From: Planctomycetaceae bacterium
Lineage (GTDB): Bacteria; Planctomycetota; Planctomycetia; Pirellulales; Thermoguttaceae
NCBI GenBank assembly: GCA_031267635.1
Contig: JAIRYX010000059.1
Span: 1 to 6,736 of the forward strand
DNA length: 6,736 nt
Direction of reading: 5' to 3'
The position numbers and the translations under genes are program-made. The notes beneath the pieces were generated by a model. It ran no database searches and was not told the DNA's origin. It saw only the letters and a list, made by a program, of their open reading frames with translations. Numbering within the stretch: position 1 is the first letter of the stretch; each line of letters opens with the position of its first letter. Below are positions 1 to 6,033 of this stretch, in pieces.

Positions 1-2
1 CT

Positions 3-269
3 CAAGCGGTGCAAAACGTGATGGATGATTTTATTGGACGGCATTCAATGGTATCTTGCGATGAATGTTACGATTCCGAATGTGATGTACAAGGTTCGCA
101 TCGTGATCTTGTGGAAACACATAAGAACGACGCGGAACCGCGTAAGATCCTCGTGAGCAACAACGATTGGCGAACGTTTAGTATTAAAATCTTTCGGATA
201 AATGGAGACCTCATCATTAAGGTTGTTACCCGGTTGCTCGGTATGGATTTATCCGGCTTGGGTAACTGA
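3..269 (+). CDS. 3' end of an unrecognised protein, open at the left window edge
   Basis: A frame open from the first complete codon at position 3 to TGA at 267-269. A GTG at 9-11 could be a start (86 aa), but no Shine-Dalgarno sequence can be judged because only 8 bases precede it, and the frame continues past the edge. It is therefore best treated as the C-terminal end of a longer gene. The peptide has a Cys-rich acidic patch (CDECYDSEC, about residues 18-26 from the GTG) and a hydrophobic, basic C-terminus ending in LLGMDLSGLGN. I recognise no family and infer no function. It converges on lpxB, whose stop is 59 bp away. A 6-bp inverted repeat (GTAACT/AGTTAC, 262-277) overlaps the stop codon but lacks a clean T-run. 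No long ORF competes on the other strand, which mildly favours this one being real. Confidence 0.4.
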   Translation, partial: QAVQNVMDDFIGRHSMVSCDECYDSECDVQGSHRDLVETHKNDAEPRKILVSNNDWRTFSIKIFRINGDLIIKVVTRLLGMDLSGLGN

Positions 270-328
270 ATAGTTACAGTATTTTATAAATCAATCCCTC
301 CCCAAAATGTGAAAGAAACAGAGATTTT

Positions 329-1960
329 TTATTCCTCCGACGATAATTTTTTGAGCAAACTGGAACTTGCTTCCTGAAATAAAAATTCGTCATCAGACGG
401 CTCTTTTTTCTTTTCTTTGGTTGGTGTTGCCGATGTTTGTTTGGTTATCGATTGTTGTTTTGAAGTCATAGCAAGAGATTTGAGAGAAATGGATTCTTGC
501 TTTGATGCTGTAGAGGATTTGGAAACCGACGTTTGTTCCGCAATGTTGTTTTCTTTTACCGTGTTTTCTGATTCTTTCTCATCTTCTTTTCTTGCCTCGG
601 CTTTGTTTTTCTCTTCGCCGTCTTCGTTACATTCTTCTTTATTATCGTACTCTTTGCTTTCCGCATTATTCTTCGCCGGAAATTCGTCCGTCTCATCCAC
701 GACTTCCATCGGCGACGCTTTTAACAATGTTTCCGCCGCAATCTGAAACGGATTTCGCGCCGGATCAAGATGTGCGTGAAGAATTTCCAGTTGTTTTTTG
801 CAGTTGGTATAATTTTGCGGCTCAAGCCAAGCGAGCAAACATTCCGTTGCTTCGTCCGATGCGTCAAACGGCGTTAAAAATTCGGGAAAAAGCATCGCGT
901 CGAAATCGTGTTCCGTCGGATAAGCCGGAATCATTCGCTGCTTCTCTGGAAAATACGGGCTTTCGGACGTAAAAAACTCCAAGCCGAGCAAATTCACCAA
1001 CGTAATATAACGGGAGCGTCGAAAAAAACGCTGCGCAAAATGAGCAATTTTTCCAACTCGGTAATAAACAACCGTTGGAACATGATTTGCCAGCAATTCC
1101 ATTGTTACCGAACCGGAAACAGCCAACGCAAAATGTGCCGCACGAATCAATTCCTGCGTTTTTCCGATATAAACAGGAATCGCAAGCCCTCGCTGTGAAA
1201 GGATTTCTTCAATGTTTTCCACATGCGACTGCTTAAACGCCGCAATCATCGGACGAATTTCAGGATTCGTATGACACGCCTTTTCGACGATGTGCAGCAA
1301 ATCTTGTAAATTATTTTTTATTTCTTGATCGCGCGAACCGGGTAAAATTACCAAGATTGGAGATTGTTCATCGTGCAATTCTTTGAGAAAATCCGAATCG
1401 ACAATGTGGCGTTTTGCTTCCTCTAAAAACGGATGCCCGATTTCAATCACTTTGCAGTCGTGGTTTTGAAACCATTTTGTTTCAAACGGCATTGTCGTGA
1501 AGACGAAATCGACCAATTTGTGCATTTTTTTGATTCGCCAACCAGCCCACGCCCAAAGTTGCGGCGGCATAAAATAATAAACGGGAATCGCGTAATTTTT
1601 CGCCGCCCGCGCAACCCACCAATTAAAACCCGGATAATCCACCAAGACAACCGCTTTGATATTCTGTTGGTTTTGGGAAAAATAATCCTGCGTCTTCCGG
1701 TACAAAGAGCGGAAAAACGTAATTTGTCCTAACACCGATTTGAAAAACATCACCGCTTTTTGCGTCAAATCATAATGTTGAATTTGACCGGCTTCATGCA
1801 TCAACGGTCCGCCGTATCCGACGCATTGTACGGATAGATCGCACGCTTGAATTTCCCGAATCAGCGATGCGGCGTGCGCGTCGCCGCTTGGTTCACCCGC
1901 AGAAAAAAAGATTTGAATGGAATTGGAAGATTGGCTATCCGCCGCGTGCTTTGATGGCAT
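329..1960 (-). CDS. lpxB: Lipid-A-disaccharide synthase (LpxB) with an extended charged C-terminal tail
   Basis: LpxB joins UDP-2,3-diacylglucosamine to lipid X (2,3-diacylglucosamine 1-phosphate) to give the lipid A disaccharide, at the cytoplasmic face of the inner membrane (family GT19). Visible family blocks are FSAGEPSGD at residues 19-27, GYGGPLMHEAG at 48-58, the catalytic-Asp block VDYPGFN at 107-113 (Asp108), a PPQLWAWAGWRIKK stretch at 132-145, IGHPFLEE at 174-181, LPGSR at 206-210 (conserved Arg210), AVSGSVTMELL at 280-290 and YITLVNLLG at 318-326. The usual protein is about 380-400 aa; this one is 543. About 25-30 extra residues lie between NLLG and LFPEFL (roughly 327-357). The core ends near 415. 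Residues 418-543 form a low-complexity tail rich in Glu, Lys, Asp, Ser and Thr, probably disordered. ATG at 1958-1960 is the first usable start after an in-frame stop at 2030-2032. No Shine-Dalgarno sequence is visible before it. The gene appears to be transcribed alone. Confidence 0.95.
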   Translation of the reverse strand: MPSKHAADSQSSNSIQIFFSAGEPSGDAHAASLIREIQACDLSVQCVGYGGPLMHEAGQIQHYDLTQKAVMFFKSVLGQITFFRSLYRKTQDYFSQNQQNIKAVVLVDYPGFNWWVARAAKNYAIPVYYFMPPQLWAWAGWRIKKMHKLVDFVFTTMPFETKWFQNHDCKVIEIGHPFLEEAKRHIVDSDFLKELHDEQSPILVILPGSRDQEIKNNLQDLLHIVEKACHTNPEIRPMIAAFKQSHVENIEEILSQRGLAIPVYIGKTQELIRAAHFALAVSGSVTMELLANHVPTVVYYRVGKIAHFAQRFFRRSRYITLVNLLGLEFFTSESPYFPEKQRMIPAYPTEHDFDAMLFPEFLTPFDASDEATECLLAWLEPQNYTNCKKQLEILHAHLDPARNPFQIAAETLLKASPMEVVDETDEFPAKNNAESKEYDNKEECNEDGEEKNKAEARKEDEKESENTVKENNIAEQTSVSKSSTASKQESISLKSLAMTSKQQSITKQTSATPTKEKKKEPSDDEFLFQEASSSLLKKLSSEE

Positions 1961-2113
1961 AAAATTTTTATTTTCGGTTGGGGCGGAACCAAAGGAAATC
2001 GCGTTTGCAAGAACAGAACGTCTCGTGTCCTACGGTTTGAACACCAACCACTTGCCTTTTCAACTCCGGTCTCTCGCCTTACTTTCTTTCATTTTACCAT
2101 ATTTTCCGTAATT

Positions 2114-2170
2114 ATTGAAGTCAATAACACAAATATTGAAGTCAATAACGCAAATATTGAAGCCAGCAAC
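2114..2170. repeat. 21-bp tandem repeat, about 2.7 copies, with a palindromic core
   Basis: Units run 2114-2134, 2135-2155 and a diverged partial copy 2156-2170. The first two are identical except at one position. Each full unit contains ATTGA-AG-TCAAT, an inverted repeat with a 2-bp centre. The third copy keeps ATTGAAG but has lost the second arm. The period equals two helical turns, so the palindromes face the same side of the DNA. That would suit a binding site for a regulator of lpxB, whose start is about 155 bp away; this role is inference. A simple intergenic minisatellite is the alternative. Confidence 0.8.
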
Positions 2171-2177
2171 CGAGTTC

Positions 2178-2208
2178 GGGAGTTCCCAAGCTGCGTTTGG
2201 GAATCCCC
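2178..2208. repeat. Imperfect inverted repeat (possible REP-like element)
   Basis: The arms TTCCCAA (2183-2189) and TTGGGAA (2197-2203) pair perfectly around a 7-nt loop. The stem extends outward to GGG/CCC through one mismatch and one G-U wobble. No T-run follows on either strand, so it is not a standard terminator. It begins eight bases after the 21-bp repeat ends. It resembles short palindromic elements scattered between genes in many genomes, but a copy count elsewhere in this genome would be needed to say so. Confidence 0.55.
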
Positions 2209-2336
2209 AAATCACGTAATGAGTTTCGGAAGCCGCAAAACGCTTTCGGAACATTCTCGAAACCATTATCAACAAAAATTTTAGCAAAAATGAAAGAAAA
2301 AGCTGATAATTTCAACTCCCGATGAGTTGCCGGAAA

Positions 2337-2381
2337 AACGCGAGCCGCTGTCCGAACAGGCGGCGGTCGCGTTCTCTTTTT
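2337..2381. terminator. Strong, probably two-way intrinsic terminator
   Basis: The outer arms AACGCGA (2337-2343) and TCGCGTT (2367-2373) pair perfectly. GC-rich inner arms (GCCGCTG against CAGGCGGC, with small bulges) close on a short loop. On the minus strand the stem runs directly into five T residues (complement of 2334-2338), and A-rich sequence precedes it, which suits termination of the leftward sulfatase transcript about 220 bp past its stop. On the plus strand CTCTTTTT follows, so it may work in both directions. Confidence 0.8.
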
Positions 2382-2545
2382 AGAAAAAATACTGTGAAAA
2401 TTCGCGTCACAAGTCATTAAAAAATGCGCAGGTATCAATACATAGGCGTGTCGTTTTCACTTGCACATGACCAATAAGACGCATGATAAAAATAAGGGGC
2501 AAAATTGAAAATCGGTTCATCAAAAATATTCATTGATATTCATTT

Positions 2546-2583
2546 TACGGTGTTGTACAATATCAGGAACGATATTTTCCGTA
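2546..2583. repeat. Nested inverted repeat just after the sulfatase stop
   Basis: The inner arms AATATC (2559-2564) and GATATT (2571-2576) surround a 6-nt loop. The outer arms TACGG (2546-2550) and CCGTA (2579-2583) are also complementary. On the minus strand the structure begins 11 nt after the sulfatase stop codon. There is no good T-run, so it may protect the mRNA end or be incidental. A direct repeat ATATTCATT (2526-2534 and 2536-2544) lies beside it, the copies offset by 10 bp. Confidence 0.4.
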
Positions 2584-2594
2584 CTGGTTTTTGC

Positions 2595-4025
2595 TTATCT
2601 CGGCGTTTGGGAATTGCGAGATCTGAATCTAAAAAGAGAAGGAATTGCTTCAGATGCGTATTTTTCATAAAGTTCCTGAAGTTCTTTCAACTTTTCCGAA
2701 TTAGACGCCGAAAGATCGTTGGTTTCACCCGGATCGTCTTTCACATTAAAAAGTTCTGTTTTGGCATTTTCTTTGTTATCAGCATCCAAATTCGAGATAA
2801 CAATTTTCCAGTCGCCAAAGCGTATTGCGCCGCGGTTTACTTCCGCATTGATTAAAACTTCCTTTCTTGGTTTCGTCTTATTTTCCGTAAGAACGTCTTT
2901 AAAATCCGCTCCGTCGAGCGGTAATTTTTGTTCCAATGACGCACCGGCAATATCCAAAAATGTCGGATAAAGATCAACGATATGAATCAGTTGGTCGGAA
3001 ACCGTATCCGGCTTAATTTTTCCGTGCCAAATGGCAAATGCGGGAACTCGAACGCCGCCTTCATACAACGTTCCTTTTCCGGCACGAAGATTTCCGTTAT
3101 CGGCTGGTCCAGGCATCCCTTGCGAGGCACGGAAATTTCTGTCATTGGATGGTTCAGATATATTTTCGTCACCAGATGCTTGTTTGGGTTGAGTAGGCCC
3201 GCCGTTATCACTGGAGAAAAGAATGAGGGTATTATCCAACACCCCTTTCTTTTCAAGAGCTTGGTAAATCCGTCCAACAGCGTCGTCTAATACAGACGTG
3301 ATTCCGCCATAAATTTTTCGCTGCCCATGAAGGTTTTCATACTGATCGCTCAGTTTTTTATTCGGAATTTCCTGATAAGGAAAATGAACGGCATTAAATG
3401 GAACATAAAGGAAAAGCGGTTTCGACGTATCATGTTTTTCAATGACCTTGACCGCTTCATCGCCGATCAAATCTGTCGAATATCCTTTTTCTTTAACGTT
3501 TTGACCATTTCTGTACCAGTCGTGACCGAGTTCATTCGTGTGTTCATAATAATCAATGGCGGCGCTGTAGAAACCGTAATGGTAGTCAAATCCTCGTTGA
3601 AGCGGCTGATATTCTTTTTCACTGCCAAGGTGCCATTTTCCGAGAATGACCGTGTAATATCCTGCGTCATGTAACGCTTGCGGCAATGTCCGTTCTTCGA
3701 GGGACAAACCGTAGGAATTACCGATAATTACGCCGGTTTGTAAACCGTATCGGCTTGGGTAACGCCCTGTCAAAAACGCAGCTCGCGTTTGCGTGCAAAG
3801 CGGTTGCACATAAAACTGTTCAAATTTGACTCCTTGCGCGGCAAGTTTGTCAAGATTCGGCGTTTTAATTTCCGTGCCGTGCCAACCGACGTCCGCCCAG
3901 CCGAGATCATCGGCAAGGAAATAGACGATATTCGGTTTTTCATTTTTCGGTTTGTCATTGTCTGCCGCTAACGCAAATGCTGCGGTTAGGACAAGTAATG
4001 TTAGCGTTAAACCAACAACTCTCAT
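2595..4025 (-). CDS. Secreted sulfatase (arylsulfatase type, alkaline phosphatase superfamily)
   Basis: A type I sulfatase that would remove sulfate esters outside the cytoplasm, plausibly from sulfated glycans as in other planctomycetes; the actual substrate is unknown. Residues 1-21 are a signal peptide (hydrophobic core, then ALAAD). Metal-site Asp39-Asp40 lie in PNIVYFLADDLGWADVG. The formylglycine signature is at 77-81 within PLCTQTRAAFLTGRYP. GKWHLG is at 129-134, NAVH (His214) at 211-214, SSDNGG at 271-276 (Asp273, Asn274), and GKGTLYEGGVRVP at 316-328 with active-site Lys317. At 476 aa it is of normal length and complete. Two oddities: the signature reads C-T-Q-T-R, with Gln where Pro or Ala is usual, and residues 291-318 hold a 15-residue tandem duplication. 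ATG at 4023-4025 follows TAAGGAG with a six-base gap. The gene lies 179 bp downstream of the lipoprotein gene on the same strand and may share its transcript or have its own promoter. Confidence 0.95.
   Translation of the reverse strand: MRVVGLTLTLLVLTAAFALAADNDKPKNEKPNIVYFLADDLGWADVGWHGTEIKTPNLDKLAAQGVKFEQFYVQPLCTQTRAAFLTGRYPSRYGLQTGVIIGNSYGLSLEERTLPQALHDAGYYTVILGKWHLGSEKEYQPLQRGFDYHYGFYSAAIDYYEHTNELGHDWYRNGQNVKEKGYSTDLIGDEAVKVIEKHDTSKPLFLYVPFNAVHFPYQEIPNKKLSDQYENLHGQRKIYGGITSVLDDAVGRIYQALEKKGVLDNTLILFSSDNGGPTQPKQASGDENISEPSNDRNFRASQGMPGPADNGNLRAGKGTLYEGGVRVPAFAIWHGKIKPDTVSDQLIHIVDLYPTFLDIAGASLEQKLPLDGADFKDVLTENKTKPRKEVLINAEVNRGAIRFGDWKIVISNLDADNKENAKTELFNVKDDPGETNDLSASNSEKLKELQELYEKYASEAIPSLFRFRSRNSQTPR
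3081..3156. repeat. 45-bp-offset duplication inside the sulfatase gene
   Basis: Bases 3081-3111 and 3126-3156 match at 24 of 31 positions with an offset of exactly 45 bp. In protein they give GPADNGNLRAGKG (306-318, containing Lys317) and EPSNDRNFRASQG (291-303), 15 residues apart. Five of the seven differences fall at first codon positions. The copy nearer the C-terminus looks like the family segment. The other copy has Gln in place of the active-site lysine. Confidence 0.75.
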
Positions 4026-4031
4026 GTTATT

Positions 4032-4038
4032 CTCCTTA
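4032..4038 (-). promoter_or_regulatory. Shine-Dalgarno sequence of the sulfatase gene
   Basis: The minus strand reads TAAGGAG followed by AATAAC and then the ATG, giving near-ideal complementarity and spacing. It fixes the sulfatase start and contrasts with the missing site in front of lpxB. Confidence 0.8.
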
Positions 4039-4153
4039 AAAATAAGGTGTTTTTAATATCGCGGTTTGACCTACAATTTGTAAGCATCTCCGCAGTAAAT
4101 TTAAATTTTGGAAATCATCATTTTAATTTCAATAGTCGCCCCGAAATGGCAAT

Positions 4154-4196
4154 AAGACCATAGCGTAGGGCAACACCCTACGAACGTTACGGTCTT
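4154..4196. repeat. Two-tier palindrome between the lipoprotein and sulfatase genes (REP-like or terminator)
   Basis: The perfect inner arms CGTAGGG (4164-4170) and CCCTACG (4176-4182) enclose a 5-nt loop. The outer arms AAGACC (4154-4159) and GGTCTT (4191-4196) pair around an internal loop. On the minus strand it begins eight bases after the lipoprotein stop. Only a weak U-rich tail (TCTTATT) follows, so termination may be partial, allowing lower expression of the downstream sulfatase. The inner GTAGGG...CCCTAC core is of the kind found in dispersed intergenic palindromes. Confidence 0.65.
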
Positions 4197-4204
4197 TCAA
4201 TAAC

Positions 4205-4738
4205 TCAATGAATTTGAACACGAACCTTTTTGCCGAGTTCAAATGTTTCATCAGTTTTCGATTTTTTGACAGTCAATGTCAGCGGTGATTTTTTCACATC
4301 GGTAAATTGAGTGTCAATATAGCTGTATTCATGCGTGTTTTTGTTGATCTCATTCATTATTCTTGTAATTTCATTGTCATTTTGCGGAAGAATGTCCGGC
4401 GGTTTGGGAGATATAACTTCGGACTTATGAACAACTACCGTAAAATCGCCTTCCGGTGCGCCTTTGTAATAAGCGTCTGTGAAAATTTCTACGGTTCCTT
4501 TTTTATCTGTACGTCCTCCAATTGTCCATGCAAATGTCTGCGAAACAGGGTGAAGAGAAATAACAGCATTTTCTAAAGGAACACTCTCTTGTGTAAAATG
4601 TAAAATACAACGATACAGTTTAGGCATTCCTTCCGGTCGTTTTCTTCCGTCACCGCACCCATTGAAAAAAAGGAGAGTCAGCAATGGTATCATCAATAAC
4701 AACCGTTTTAATGATTGGCAACATAAAAATCTTTTCAT
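4205..4738 (-). CDS. Small lipoprotein with a carboxypeptidase-regulatory-like (transthyretin-fold) region
   Basis: A 177-aa envelope protein. The N-terminus has basic residues, a hydrophobic stretch (13-25) and a lipobox ending FNGC, so Cys28 would be lipid-modified after signal peptidase II cleavage. The mature part starts with a short linker, then has a beta-rich pattern: PLENAVISLHP (about 54-64), WTIGGRTDKKGTVEIFT (71-87), YKGAPEGDFTVVVHKSEV (91-108). The phrases 'TD.KG...' and 'KGAP.G.(Y/F).V.V' are what I recall from planctomycete lipoproteins with a carboxypeptidase regulatory-like domain that commonly sit behind DUF1559 genes. No enzyme activity is expected; binding or scaffolding is inferred. 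ATG at 4736-4738 lies 11 bp past the DUF1559 stop. A weak Shine-Dalgarno AAGAG overlaps that stop codon, suggesting translational coupling. Family assignment is by memory of sequence style. Confidence 0.75.
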   Translation of the reverse strand: MKRFLCCQSLKRLLLMIPLLTLLFFNGCGDGRKRPEGMPKLYRCILHFTQESVPLENAVISLHPVSQTFAWTIGGRTDKKGTVEIFTDAYYKGAPEGDFTVVVHKSEVISPKPPDILPQNDNEITRIMNEINKNTHEYSYIDTQFTDVKKSPLTLTVKKSKTDETFELGKKVRVQIH

Positions 4739-4749
4739 TATTTTATCTC

Positions 4750-6033
4750 TTAAAAATTAATGTTTACTTCGCTGCCGTTAATTGTTGCTAATGATCCCCA
4801 AACTCCGTAAGGACTTTTTTGACCGCCGGAAACGACAATATCATTCAAATCGCCCGAATTAACGGTATCGGAAATAAAACGGACGCTTCCATCAAGCAAA
4901 CCGATATTGACTCCACCGGTATGATTACTCGTGGCGGAAAAAATTCCCCAGCCATTTAACGCATTGTCATCAGCGTTAGCGCTATAACGTCCGTTGCACG
5001 AAGGAGAATTTGGCGGTAATGAAGCAGTAAAGGCAACACGTCCAATAAACCCTTGAGCAAAGTTATGTCCACGAAGAACGTTGGAGCCGGTTGCATCAAC
5101 AGCGGTTTGCGAAAGACGGCGGCGGTCATTCGTATCAAGCGCGCTGTCACGGCAAAATGCCGGACTTTTTGTATAAGGAGAAACGTCTTCACCGCCCGGA
5201 GCGGTAATATCCACATAAACAACAAACCGTTTTACGTCGGTTGATTTATCCGGTGTTGAGCTAAGTATTTCGCTAATAGCAACGGTATTGCTCAAACCGT
5301 CTGTTATTGCTGCAAACGGTTTGTAAACATTGACCCATTCACCGCCGATTCTGTCGCCCAGTGCAGTTTTGGTAAGGTAAAATGGGGCGCGCGAGTTTCC
5401 CCATGCTTTTGATACGGCAGTCGAAGGATTGCTGTTCGATGCAAAGTGATCTCCGATATTAATGACAATACTTGTTCGTGAGATGGTACTCGTGCCGCCA
5501 GAAGCAGTTTTTCCTGGTTGAGACGAATCACCGTCTGATGGGCAAAGCAAAGCGGGAATTGAACCTTGTAATACTGGCAGGTTACTTGTCGGATTGATCG
5601 ACTCACTACTCAAAACTCCCTCATATCGGGCTTGTTGCTCAATATAGGGGCAAATAGAAAAAAAGGTACTGAAATAAGGAGCTGAAAAATTCGGTGTGAT
5701 TACACGGCAATTGACTGCCGGTAAAACATTGTTTACATCGTGGTAGTTGTGAAATGCCAAACTTACTTGTTTGTGATTGTTGGCACACTGCATCCGTCGT
5801 GCTGCTTCACGGGCTGCTTGAACAGCGGGCAAAAGAAGTGCAATCAATATTCCGATGATCGCAATGACCACCAGAAGCTCAACAAGCGTAAACGCCGCTA
5901 CGCGAGCAAAGAGTTTTCGCGTTGAGTGAGTGAGTGAGTGAGTGAGTGAGTGAGTGAGTGAGTGAGTGAGTGAGTGAGCTGCGCATATTGCTTCCTTTCG
6001 TGAAAATTTTGAGTTATGATTTGCCGAAAACAT
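4750..6033 (-). CDS. DUF1559 pseudopilin-like protein (H-X9-DG family), probably phase-variable
   Basis: A planctomycete pseudopilin-like envelope protein. It has a type IV prepilin processing site and N-terminal helix (AAFTLVELLVVIAIIG), then the family run LLPAVQAAREAARRMQC, CPSD in mid-protein, ITDGLSNTVAISE, and near the C-terminus H-X9-DG (His and Asp-Gly in SNHTGGVNIGLLDGSVRF). Counted from ATG 6033 the protein has 427 aa. Cleavage would fall after Ala47 and leave a mature protein of 380 aa, with Glu at +5 as expected. Position -1 is Ala, not the usual Gly. The leader contains four and a half HSLT repeats encoded by a 4-bp microsatellite. Start choice is uncertain: ATG 6033 and TTG 6069 (439 aa) are in frame but lack Shine-Dalgarno sites. 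The best ribosome site, before ATG 5986, is out of frame at the present repeat number. It is first in a likely operon with the lipoprotein gene. Its molecular role is not established. Confidence 0.92.
   Translation of the reverse strand: MFSANHNSKFSRKEAICAAHSLTHSLTHSLTHSLTHSTRKLFARVAAFTLVELLVVIAIIGILIALLLPAVQAAREAARRMQCANNHKQVSLAFHNYHDVNNVLPAVNCRVITPNFSAPYFSTFFSICPYIEQQARYEGVLSSESINPTSNLPVLQGSIPALLCPSDGDSSQPGKTASGGTSTISRTSIVINIGDHFASNSNPSTAVSKAWGNSRAPFYLTKTALGDRIGGEWVNVYKPFAAITDGLSNTVAISEILSSTPDKSTDVKRFVVYVDITAPGGEDVSPYTKSPAFCRDSALDTNDRRRLSQTAVDATGSNVLRGHNFAQGFIGRVAFTASLPPNSPSCNGRYSANADDNALNGWGIFSATSNHTGGVNIGLLDGSVRFISDTVNSGDLNDIVVSGGQKSPYGVWGSLATINGSEVNINF
5879..5986 (-). CDS. 35-codon frame from the strong ATG: 'off' product of the DUF1559 switch
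   Basis: On the minus strand AAGGAAG, CAAT and then ATG (5986-5984) form the best initiation site in the neighbourhood. The frame reads MRSS, then LTHS repeats through the CTCA tract, leaves it in the wrong phase and stops at TGA (5881-5879), inside the codons for the pilin FTLVEL motif. Removing one 4-bp unit or adding two would join this start to the pilin frame, giving a leader of about 30 residues. I read it as the intended start of the DUF1559 gene in an out-of-phase state. An error in repeat count in the assembly would look the same. Confidence 0.6.
   Translation of the reverse strand: MRSSLTHSLTHSLTHSLTHSLNAKTLCSRSGVYAC
5923..5978. repeat. Tetranucleotide microsatellite, 14 perfect copies (TGAG on +, CTCA on coding strand)
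   Basis: Fifty-six bases with no interruptions, inside the 5' coding part of the DUF1559 gene. The unit is not a multiple of three, so each gain or loss shifts the frame. On the coding strand all three frames are free of stops and read permutations of His-Ser-Leu-Thr, so the tract itself never terminates translation. On the plus strand every frame contains TGA. Long perfect 4-bp tracts at gene starts are hallmarks of slipped-strand phase variation. Confidence 0.95.
5991..5997 (-). promoter_or_regulatory. Strong Shine-Dalgarno sequence pointing to ATG 5986
   Basis: The minus strand reads AAGGAAG, then CAAT, then ATG. This matches the anti-Shine-Dalgarno far better than anything before the ATG at 6033 or the TTG at 6069. 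It is the main reason to think the intended pilin start lies directly before the microsatellite. Confidence 0.75.

Larger units (their letters stand above)
1961..2594. other. Gene-free stretch between the sulfatase and lpxB
   Basis: About 630 bp with no convincing gene. It must contain the 3' end of the sulfatase transcript and the promoter of lpxB. It holds a 21-bp tandem repeat (2114-2170), an imperfect hairpin (2178-2208), a strong GC-rich terminator (2337-2381) and a nested inverted repeat just past the sulfatase stop (2546-2583). Short open frames on both strands run through the repeats, but they lack ribosome binding sites and protein-like composition. I could not pick a convincing -35/-10 pair for lpxB. 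Confidence 0.6.

Noticed and set aside
417..1732. Several plus-strand open frames of 96-126 codons opposite lpxB
   Set aside because: They are antisense to a gene with clear family motifs, overlap each other in different frames, and have no ribosome binding sites or recognisable domains.
2114..2170. CRISPR array
   Set aside because: The 21-bp units are directly adjacent with no unique spacers, and no cas genes are nearby.
2060..2438. Two overlapping minus-strand frames (75 and 98 codons) upstream of lpxB
   Set aside because: They run through the 21-bp repeat, the hairpin or the GC-rich terminator in different frames, lack Shine-Dalgarno sites, and have no protein-like pattern.
2505..3971. 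Multiple open frames antisense to or out of frame with the sulfatase
   Set aside because: The sulfatase frame carries all the family motifs. The others look like shadows rich in Phe, Arg and Ile, with no starts supported by ribosome sites.
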